Position numbers and translations under genes: made by a program. Under the pieces are notes generated by a model. It ran no database searches. It worked only from the letters and a program-made list of their open reading frames with translations, and had not been told where the DNA came from. A stretch of 21,382 nt of DNA from an uncultured Clostridia bacterium (GTDB lineage Bacteria; Bacillota; Clostridia; Oscillospirales; Ruminococcaceae), in assembly GCA_938014915.1 (NCBI GenBank), contig CALLQQ010000036.1, forward strand, positions 1-21,382. Direction: 5' to 3'. Positions 15,844 through 21,382 of the stretch are shown piece by piece. How positions within the stretch are numbered: position 1 is the stretch's first letter; the number at the start of each line of letters is the position of its first letter.

Positions 15844-17055
15844 TTACTTGCTGATTACTTGCAAAGTATCCCTTGCAATTAATAGTTCTTCGTTTGTTGG
15901 AATTATCCATACATCGGTCTTTGCCGATGGTGTCGATATCTTGCCTTGTCCACGATTGGTTTTTTCGTTCAAGTCTTTATCGATATCAATGCCGAAATAG
16001 CTCATATTCTCACATACCTTGCCACGTAAGATAATTGAGTTCTCACCAATACCGCCAGTGAAAATTACAGCGTCAAGACCATTCATTGCTGCTGCGTATG
16101 AACCGATATATCTTTGTATTTGATATACTTGCATATCAATTGCTAGTGCTGCTCTCTCATTGCCTTTAGCAGCGGCAGCGCATAGATCGCGGTGGTCATT
16201 GGATAATCCGGAAATCCCAAGATAGCCTGACTTCTTATTTAGAATATCGCTAATCTCCCTTGCACTATATCCTTCCTTTTCGGCTAGGAATGATATTACC
16301 GATGGGTCGACTGCTCCCGATCTTGTTCCCATGATGAGCCCATCAAGCGGTGTGAAGCCCATTGATGTGTCGATAGCCTTCCCCCCGTTGACGGCGGCGA
16401 TTGACGAGCCATTGCCTAAATGGCATGAAACAATCTTTAAGTCCTTAATATCTTTCCCCAATATATTTGCAAGCTCCCCTGTTACATACCTGTGCGATGT
16501 GCCGTGGAAGCCGTATTTCCTAATATGATACTTCTTATAGAATTCATAAGGTATACCGAACATATATGCCTTTTTCGGCATATTTTGATGGAATGCCGTA
16601 TCGAATACGCATACCTGCGTAGTACCATTGCCGAATACCTTTTTGCATGCTTTCATCGCTAGTACGTGGGCTGGATTGTGTAACGGCGCTAAATCCGATA
16701 TCCCTTCAATGCCCTTGATAACTTCATCCGTCATAAGAACACTCTCTTTAAATAGCTCCGCCCCCTGCACCACTCTATGCCCTATCGCCGATATTTCGCT
16801 CAAGTCCGATATAACTGCGAATTCGCTATGCATGAGCATTACAACTAGCTTCTGGAATGCTTCCGTATGCGTGGGGAATTCACATTCCTCGACTATCTCC
16901 TGATTCCCATTTGCTACATGAGTGATTAGACCACTAACACCTTCTTCTACACCTATTCTTTCACAATTCCCCTTTGCAATAACTGTTTCATCAGTCATAT
17001 CAATTAATTGATACTTTAGTGATGAACTCCCTGCATTGATAACCAGAATTTTCAT
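15844..17055 (-). CDS. ackA: Acetate kinase
   Basis: Cytoplasmic ASKHA-fold kinase that makes ATP from acetyl phosphate and ADP, giving acetate, the usual energy-yielding end step of anaerobic fermentation. It has 403 residues, standard length. Motifs: MKILVINAGSSSLKYQ with N7, the IGHRVVQG segment with substrate-binding R94, FDTAFHQNMP with D152, YGFHGTSHRYV with catalytic H184, CHLGNGSS (211-218), FTGGIGENS, and near the C-terminus PTNEELLIARDT with the Mg-binding glutamate. The ATG is preceded by GCAGGACGG. It is a single-gene unit with a promoter (17095-17123) and terminator. No phosphotransacetylase gene is next to it in this window. It is divergent from tmcAL, whose product consumes acetate. 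Confidence 0.97.
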   Translation of the reverse strand: MKILVINAGSSSLKYQLIDMTDETVIAKGNCERIGVEEGVSGLITHVANGNQEIVEECEFPTHTEAFQKLVVMLMHSEFAVISDLSEISAIGHRVVQGAELFKESVLMTDEVIKGIEGISDLAPLHNPAHVLAMKACKKVFGNGTTQVCVFDTAFHQNMPKKAYMFGIPYEFYKKYHIRKYGFHGTSHRYVTGELANILGKDIKDLKIVSCHLGNGSSIAAVNGGKAIDTSMGFTPLDGLIMGTRSGAVDPSVISFLAEKEGYSAREISDILNKKSGYLGISGLSNDHRDLCAAAAKGNERAALAIDMQVYQIQRYIGSYAAAMNGLDAVIFTGGIGENSIILRGKVCENMSYFGIDIDKDLNEKTNRGQGKISTPSAKTDVWIIPTNEELLIARDTLQVISK

Positions 17056-17094
17056 TTACCGTCCTGCCTTTCTTGACTTTTATACACTTCTTAT

Positions 17095-17123
17095 ATATTA
17101 TTACATTACGGACAAAATATCAA
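17095..17123 (-). promoter_or_regulatory. Probable promoter of ackA
   Basis: Minus strand TTGATA (17123-17118), 17-base spacer, TAATAT (17100-17095), about 40 bases before the ATG. On the plus strand, TTACAT (17101-17106), 18 bases and TATAAA (17125-17130) could serve tmcAL; the two would overlap face to face. Confidence 0.5.
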
Positions 17124-17180
17124 GTATAAAAGCATAAATCTAATGTTTTTATACTATTTGAACAGATACGGGGTGCGTTT

Positions 17181-18350
17181 ATGACTATATCAGGAATAAT
17201 TTGTGAATATAATCCTTTTCATAACGGGCATATGTATCAAATCGAGCAAACACGCAGGGCGGGCGCAACCCATATTGTGGCTGTAATGAGTGGTAATTTC
17301 GTTCAGCGTGGGGATTGTGCCATTATGTCGAAATGGCAGCGTGCTAAATCCGCCATTGACAATGGTGTTGATGTCGTTATCGAACTCCCCTGTCCTTATG
17401 CAATTTCATCAGCGGAGAGCTTCGCTCGGGGGGCAGTCCATATTCTTGATAGCATGGGCTGTATTGATATGCTCAGTTTCGGCAGTGAAAGCGGCGATAT
17501 TGATAAATTGAGGGAGGTCGCTAGCATTGCCGATGGCGTTGCACACAGTAGCGAATTGATTTCCTTAATGGAAGGCGGGCTAACCTATCCTAATGCAATG
17601 GGGGAATTAATGAGCGGTATAAATTCAGAATATGCTGATATTTTATCGTCACCGAACAATATCCTCGGCATCGAATATCTTCGAGCATTGTCAGCGGCGC
17701 AGTCACCGATCCGCCCATTCACAATTGGCAGGGCAGGCGTCGAACATGATAGCCTGAATATATCGGGGCAATTCGCAAGCGCATCAATGATACGTAAGAT
17801 GATGCGAAGCGGCAATGATGTAGCGGAATTCATGCCATGTCCGCCAAATGCAGGCGATGATTTTGCCACACTTTCAAACCTTGAAAATGCTATTTTATAT
17901 AAGCTGCGCAGTATGACGGCACATGAAATTTCGTGCATTCCCGATGTTGCACACGGACTGGAAAATCGCATTTACAATGCCGTAAGGAATGCCTGCTCTA
18001 TTGATGAGCTATTTAACTTAATTAAGACAAAAAGATATACCGCAGCACGCATAAGAAGAATTATCATCTGTTGTCTACTTAATATTAACAAAAATGATTT
18101 GAAAATACTACCGCCCTATGTTAGAATTATCGGTATAAGCAAATTCGGAAGTGAAGTTCTAAAAAAGGCAGGGCAAAACTGCAATTTGCCAATTAGCAGC
18201 TCTCTTGCTAGATTAGTTGAGCATAGCGAATCGGCAAGGAGATTCGCAGAGATTGAGGCATTCTCAGCCGATGTGTTCGCTCTTGCATATAACAATTATT
18301 TACCTTGCGGTAGCGATTATACTCACGAGATGCAAAAGAACTTCGATTAA
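17181..18350 (+). CDS. tmcAL: tRNA(Met) cytidine acetate ligase (YlbM family)
   Basis: Enzyme of the nucleotidyltransferase-like HIGH superfamily that activates acetate with ATP to acetyl-AMP and transfers it to N4 of the wobble cytidine (C34) of elongator tRNA-Met, giving ac4C and accurate AUG reading. It has 389 residues, typical for the family. The N-terminus is diagnostic: ISGIICEYNPFHNGHMYQI with the HNGH nucleotide-binding motif (14-17), then AVMSGNFVQRGD (34-45) and VIELPCPYAISSAE (66-79). The C-terminal half is helical and basic, as expected for tRNA binding. GGGGTG lies upstream of the ATG. Acetate is its substrate, and the divergent neighbour is acetate kinase. A DUF4380-like gene follows 33 bases later, probably in the same transcript. 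Confidence 0.95.
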   Translation: MTISGIICEYNPFHNGHMYQIEQTRRAGATHIVAVMSGNFVQRGDCAIMSKWQRAKSAIDNGVDVVIELPCPYAISSAESFARGAVHILDSMGCIDMLSFGSESGDIDKLREVASIADGVAHSSELISLMEGGLTYPNAMGELMSGINSEYADILSSPNNILGIEYLRALSAAQSPIRPFTIGRAGVEHDSLNISGQFASASMIRKMMRSGNDVAEFMPCPPNAGDDFATLSNLENAILYKLRSMTAHEISCIPDVAHGLENRIYNAVRNACSIDELFNLIKTKRYTAARIRRIIICCLLNINKNDLKILPPYVRIIGISKFGSEVLKKAGQNCNLPISSSLARLVEHSESARRFAEIEAFSADVFALAYNNYLPCGSDYTHEMQKNFD

Positions 18351-18383
18351 CTCACGAAAATATATATTGTGGAGGTCTATTAA

Positions 18384-19322
18384 ATGGCTGTTAAGTTTTC
18401 AGAAATTGAATACAAAAATTTCGGGCGCTGTATTAAGGTGGAAAACGATATTGCAAGCTTCATTGTCACAGTTGATGTCGGTCCACGTGTAATTGCATAT
18501 TCATTGAATGGCAAAGAAAATGTTCTCTATGAAGATATAGAACGCCATGCATTTAATCAAGATGATGGATTTGAGGACTACTATTATGAAGGCGCCAAAT
18601 GGTATATCTATGGCGGTCATCGCCTATGGTATTCGCCAGAGGCATTCCCCAATTCATATTATCCGGATAACGATCCCGTGCGTTATACTATTGACGGGAA
18701 CACGATTAAACTCACTCCAAAGCCGCAAACGGAAAACGGCGTCGCTTATACGATGAGCTTCACCCTAGATGAAAATTCAAGCAAGGTGACTGCGTCGCAT
18801 ACTATCACCAACATTTCCGATAAAGAGATTGAAATTGCTCCATGGTGTTTAACCGTGATGGATAAGGGCGGAGTAGAACTTATCCCGCAATCTAAGCAGG
18901 AAACAGGGCTGCTTGCAAATCGCTTGCTTGTAATATGGCCGTATGCCGATATAACCGACGAAAGACTCTATATTGGCAATGATTATATCACATTAAAACA
19001 AGATGAGAATATCAGCGATGCAATTAAAATCGGCATTAATAACGATAGAGGCTGGGTAAGTTATCTAAATAAAGACCAGCTATTCGTTAAAAGATACACA
19101 CATTATGAGGGGGCAAAATATCCCGATTTCGGTGTATCGTACGAAACATATACTAATGATAAAATCATGGAAATTGAGTCCCTAGGCTATCTGAAAGTTC
19201 TTAATAAAGATGACTACATCAGCCATGATGAAACTTGGGAACTAATCCCGTGTGAAGAAGATTTCGACCGTAAAGATATGGCTAACGTCGATACATTCGT
19301 AAAAAGATATATTGAGAAGTAA
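18384..19322 (+). CDS. DUF4380-like protein, possible mutarotase-type fold
   Basis: Protein of 312 residues with no signal peptide or membrane segment. Features that suggest the DUF4380 group are the N-terminal YKNFGRCIKVEN and VDVGPRVIAYSLNG segments (an N-terminal beta layer resembling the galactose mutarotase-like sandwich), GGHRLWYSPE (78-87) with an invariant-looking histidine and arginine, and TASHTITNISDKEIEIAPW in the middle, a pattern seen in aldose-epimerase-like and glycoside-hydrolase-associated sandwich domains. Many aromatic residues (W, Y, F) line the sequence, which fits sugar binding. No function is known to me, and I do not assign one. GGAGG lies 9 bases before the ATG. It follows tmcAL closely and is followed by a strong hairpin, so the two form a short operon. 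Confidence 0.7.
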   Translation: MAVKFSEIEYKNFGRCIKVENDIASFIVTVDVGPRVIAYSLNGKENVLYEDIERHAFNQDDGFEDYYYEGAKWYIYGGHRLWYSPEAFPNSYYPDNDPVRYTIDGNTIKLTPKPQTENGVAYTMSFTLDENSSKVTASHTITNISDKEIEIAPWCLTVMDKGGVELIPQSKQETGLLANRLLVIWPYADITDERLYIGNDYITLKQDENISDAIKIGINNDRGWVSYLNKDQLFVKRYTHYEGAKYPDFGVSYETYTNDKIMEIESLGYLKVLNKDDYISHDETWELIPCEEDFDRKDMANVDTFVKRYIEK

Positions 19323-19411
19323 AGTCCTAATATAGGAGTATATATCTGTTAGTAGCTTTCACATAGATAATAAGAAAAATAGTAGTAAACAGCTTTTGAG
19401 CTAGCAAGATT

Positions 19412-19448
19412 AAGACCACATCGGGGTTCCTACCCCGATGTGGTCTTT
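19412..19448 (+). terminator. Strong hairpin after tmcAL-DUF4380, probable terminator
   Basis: Perfect 15-pair stem AAGACCACATCGGGG (19412-19426) and CCCCGATGTGGTCTT (19433-19447) with a 6-base loop, 89 bases after the stop codon. Only three T residues follow, so it may end transcription inefficiently or protect the 3' end instead. Confidence 0.65.
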
Positions 19449-19532
19449 GAATATTCCCTTTTGAAATTTATTTTATGTAAAGCATCGCTAATCAGTAGTC
19501 TATCCATTGCACTCACCTAGGATTCCTATATG

Positions 19533-19570
19533 AAAAAACACTGCTAATTTAAATTAGCAGTGTTTTAGTT
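19533..19570. terminator. Bidirectional terminator after metY
   Basis: A 32-base perfect palindrome (19535-19566; each half AAAACACTGCTAATTT or its complement). On the minus strand the stem leads into a run of T residues (19538-19533) and would end metY transcription 35 bases after its stop. On the plus strand it ends in TTTTAGTTTC and would catch readthrough from the DUF4380 side. Confidence 0.88.
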
Positions 19571-19600
19571 TCTTTAATTAGTATTCGCTTTTCCTATTCG

Positions 19601-20884
19601 CTATTTTTTGAATGCTTCCTCAATGTCGAAGATAATATCATCAATATGTTCCGTTCCAATTGAAAGACGGACTGTATTCGGCTTAATGCCCGAATCAAGC
19701 AATTCTTCCTCGCTGAGCTGCGAATGGGTTGTGCTTGCCGGATGGATAACTAGTGATTTCACATCTGCAACATTTGCAAGCAATGAGAATACTTCAAGAT
19801 TATCAATAAACCTTTTAGCCTCTTCAGCGCCGCCCTTAATTTCAAATGTGAATATTGAACCTGCTCCATTGGGGAAATACTTCTTATAAAGCTCATGATA
19901 CGGATTATCCTTAATCGCTGGATGGTTCACCCTCTCAACCTTCTCATGCTTTGATAAAAACTCGACTACCTTCAATGCATTTTCAACATGGCGCTCAACA
20001 CGGAGCGAAAGCGTTTCAAGTCCTTGTAAGAATATAAACGAATTAAATGGGCTGAGTGCCGCCCCCGTATCCCTCAATAATGTAACTCTTGCTTTGATTA
20101 TATATGCAAGTTCGCCCGCAACATTTGCAAATACTGCACCGTGATAACTAGGATTCGGCTTTGAAAGTCCGGGGAATTTATCATTCTGCGCCCAATCAAA
20201 ATTACCAGCATCAATAATCACACCACCAATTGATGTTCCGTGCCCGCCAATGAATTTAGTTGCAGAATGCACCACAATATCAGCCCCATATTCGATAGGT
20301 CTTAATAGATACGGTGTCGCAAATGTATTATCAACAATTAATGGAATTCCATTATCATGCGCAATCTTCGCAAGCCCCTCTATATCAATTACATTAGAGT
20401 TCGGATTGCCTAAACTCTCAATAAATATTGCTTTTGTATTCGGTAAAATCGCATTTTTGAAATTTGAAATATCATCGTCATCAACAAAAGTTGTATCAAT
20501 CCCGTACTCCTTGAATGTGTGCGCAAAAAGATTATAAGTACCGCCATAAATTGCTCTTGCTGAAACGATATGGTCGCCCGAAGTTGCTATATTTTGAATT
20601 GCATATGTCGTCGCCGCCGCACCGGAAGCAACTGCCAATGCTGCTTTTCCACCTTCAAGAGCGGCTATTCTTTTCTCAAATATATCTGAAGTTGGATTCA
20701 TGAGCCTTGTATAGATATTCCCACCCTCCGACAGTCCAAATCGTCCTGCCGCTTGTGCTGAATCAGCAAAAACATATGAAGATGTCTGATAAATAGGGAC
20801 TGCACGTGAATCCGTTGCTGAATCTGGCTTTTCCTGCCCTACATGAAGCTGAAGTGTTTCAAATTTATATTTTCTATTACTCAT
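19601..20884 (-). CDS. metY: O-acetylhomoserine sulfhydrylase (O-acetylhomoserine aminocarboxypropyltransferase)
   Basis: PLP enzyme of the Cys/Met metabolism family that makes homocysteine from O-acetylhomoserine and sulfide, the direct sulfhydrylation route to methionine. It has 427 residues; this length, together with the ETLQLHVGQEKPDSATDSRAVPIYQT start, separates it from shorter cystathionine synthases and lyases (about 380-400). Cofactor residues: Y58 and R60 in IYTRLMNPT, D185 in VDNTFATPYL, and K210 in HSATKFIGGHG forming the Schiff base. The C-terminal SLLANVADVKSLVIHPASTTH block is typical of MetY. AAAGAGG precedes the ATG. A 128-base leader with a consensus promoter and a small ORF lies upstream. 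Some members also act on O-acetylserine, so a cysteine synthase side activity cannot be excluded. Confidence 0.95.
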   Translation of the reverse strand: MSNRKYKFETLQLHVGQEKPDSATDSRAVPIYQTSSYVFADSAQAAGRFGLSEGGNIYTRLMNPTSDIFEKRIAALEGGKAALAVASGAAATTYAIQNIATSGDHIVSARAIYGGTYNLFAHTFKEYGIDTTFVDDDDISNFKNAILPNTKAIFIESLGNPNSNVIDIEGLAKIAHDNGIPLIVDNTFATPYLLRPIEYGADIVVHSATKFIGGHGTSIGGVIIDAGNFDWAQNDKFPGLSKPNPSYHGAVFANVAGELAYIIKARVTLLRDTGAALSPFNSFIFLQGLETLSLRVERHVENALKVVEFLSKHEKVERVNHPAIKDNPYHELYKKYFPNGAGSIFTFEIKGGAEEAKRFIDNLEVFSLLANVADVKSLVIHPASTTHSQLSEEELLDSGIKPNTVRLSIGTEHIDDIIFDIEEAFKK

Positions 20885-20916
20885 AATAATACCTCTTTCT
20901 TTTTTAATTTATGTTG

Positions 20917-20985
20917 TTAAGTTGAGGTAATACACATTCGCCCGTTCCTCCAGTTATGCCTAAGCATTTTTAGAATTAAATACAT
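20917..20985 (-). CDS. Candidate 22-residue leader ORF upstream of metY
   Basis: An ORF of 22 codons in the metY leader, starting about 27 bases after the predicted transcription start and ending 32 bases before the metY ATG. It has its own ribosome site (AAGGAAGTGA, about 6-8 bases before ATG). The peptide starts MYLILKMLRHNWRNGRM and ends in CITST. An internal ATG in the same frame (20937) is preceded by GGAGG at good spacing and would give just MCITST. It is too short to judge by coding statistics. Its place, spacing and two ribosome sites suggest a translated regulatory uORF; a tandem of stalling codons is not evident beyond a single Cys codon near the end. I do not recognise the peptide. 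Confidence 0.45.
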   Translation of the reverse strand: MYLILKMLRHNWRNGRMCITST

Positions 20986-21018
20986 GACGATCACTTCCTT
21001 GCTTTATTTAATGAGTTA

Positions 21019-21047
21019 ATTATATCAGACTATTCCTATGTAGTCAA
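21019..21047 (-). promoter_or_regulatory. Promoter of metY
   Basis: Minus strand TTGACT (21047-21042), 17-base spacer, perfect TATAAT (21024-21019), with an extended -10 TG. The predicted start near 21012 gives a leader of about 128 bases. Between here and the cca terminator (21048-21180) I see only AT-rich sequence with no feature. Confidence 0.85.
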
Positions 21048-21180
21048 TAGGTATTAATGTTATTTTTCCTCTAAATATATAACCTTTTATTCTATATTTT
21101 TGGTGTCTTTTACTAAAATTTATGACTTTACTTGCATTTATATCTATTTGAGGCTAAAAAGGTAGTGACGGATTATAAAT

Positions 21181-21202
21181 AACGAGCCGAATCCGGCTCG
21201 TT
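21181..21202 (-). terminator. Probable terminator of cca
   Basis: Perfect 9-pair stem AACGAGCCG and CGGCTCGTT with a 4-base loop, starting directly after the tandem stop codons of cca. On the minus strand it is followed by ATTTATAAT, a weak T tract. Confidence 0.65.
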
Positions 21203-21203
21203 A

Positions 21204-21382
21204 TTATTTGATTTTATTCAATTCCTTAGCTATGTCCAGCAACTTTTCCTTGTCGTTTTCGCACTCCTGATTTATTACCGCATCAAGTAGGGATTTAAGC
21301 GTATTCCCGATTTTCGTTCCTTTGGTAATGCCGATCTCTATTAGATCATTTCCATCAACACTCAGCTGCTTTAAGCTAAAGC
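21204..21382 (-). CDS. cca: CCA tRNA nucleotidyltransferase, C-terminal end (5' part beyond window)
   Basis: The frame is open from the right edge to a TAA at 21204 (followed by a second TAA), giving the last 58 residues of a protein. Segments LKQLSVDGNDLIEIGITKG, IGNTLKSLLDAVINQE and KEKLLDIAKEL match the C-terminal tRNA-binding domain of bacterial CCA-adding enzymes: an L.I.G.DLI.LG...G..IG..L..LL..V..G pattern. This family adds or repairs the 3' CCA of tRNA. The catalytic head domain lies outside the window, so the call rests on this tail alone. Confidence 0.85.
   Translation of the reverse strand, partial: FSLKQLSVDGNDLIEIGITKGTKIGNTLKSLLDAVINQECENDKEKLLDIAKELNKIK

Noticed and set aside
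20885..21012. A SAM (S-box) or T-box riboswitch in the metY leader
   Set aside because: The leader lacks the conserved core sequences of these elements and has no terminator hairpin before metY.

Overview
The window looks like a piece of an AT-rich (roughly 40% GC) chromosome from an anaerobic low-GC Gram-positive bacterium, most likely a Clostridia member of the amino-acid-fermenting kind. Reasons: a type A RNase P RNA, a type IV pilus (T4P) cluster with no secretin (PilQ) or PilP gene in view, a ferredoxin-dependent 2-oxoacid oxidoreductase (IorAB) with an arylacetate-CoA ligase, acetate kinase, TmcAL in place of a TmcA-type enzyme, and strong AGGAGG-like ribosome binding sites. Genus cannot be told from the sequence alone. 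The annotated genes are chromosomal housekeeping, metabolic and pilus genes. I see no transposon, phage, CRISPR array or tRNA.

Region 1 (1-9563) is a T4P cluster, mostly on the minus strand. Read in the direction of transcription it is pilC, a fused pilM-pilN, pilO, a large PilX-like pilin with an 18-residue beta-solenoid-type repeat, two minor prepilins, then pilB and pilT (pilT runs off the left edge). The prepilin peptidase gene pilD lies between the minor pilins and pilB but on the plus strand. It shares a nearly symmetric divergent promoter region with pilB and ends back-to-back with the last minor pilin. No ordinary major pilin gene is visible. A good promoter (TTGATA-17-TATAAT) sits ahead of pilC.

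Region 2 (9851-11525) holds ilvE (branched-chain aminotransferase) with its own promoter and terminator, and, divergently, the RNase P RNA gene rnpB with promoter and strong terminator.

Region 3 (11526-15760) is a tight minus-strand operon iorA-iorB-paaK-ACT. IorAB converts arylpyruvates to arylacetyl-CoA with reduction of ferredoxin (or the reverse), and the PaaK-like ligase interconverts arylacetate and arylacetyl-CoA. The ACT-domain protein is a candidate amino-acid sensor. The short 5' leader of iorA holds a terminator-like hairpin preceded by segments that can pair alternatively, which suggests attenuation.

Region 4 (15801-19447) has ackA (minus) divergent from tmcAL and a DUF4380-like gene (plus). 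AckA makes or uses acetate, and TmcAL uses acetate and ATP to modify the wobble cytidine of elongator tRNA-Met.

Region 5 (19533-21382) has metY (O-acetylhomoserine sulfhydrylase), preceded by a consensus promoter and a 22-codon leader ORF, and at the right edge the 3' end of the tRNA nucleotidyltransferase gene cca. The best candidates for undescribed biology are the iorA leader, the metY leader ORF, and the unusual pilus subunit set.
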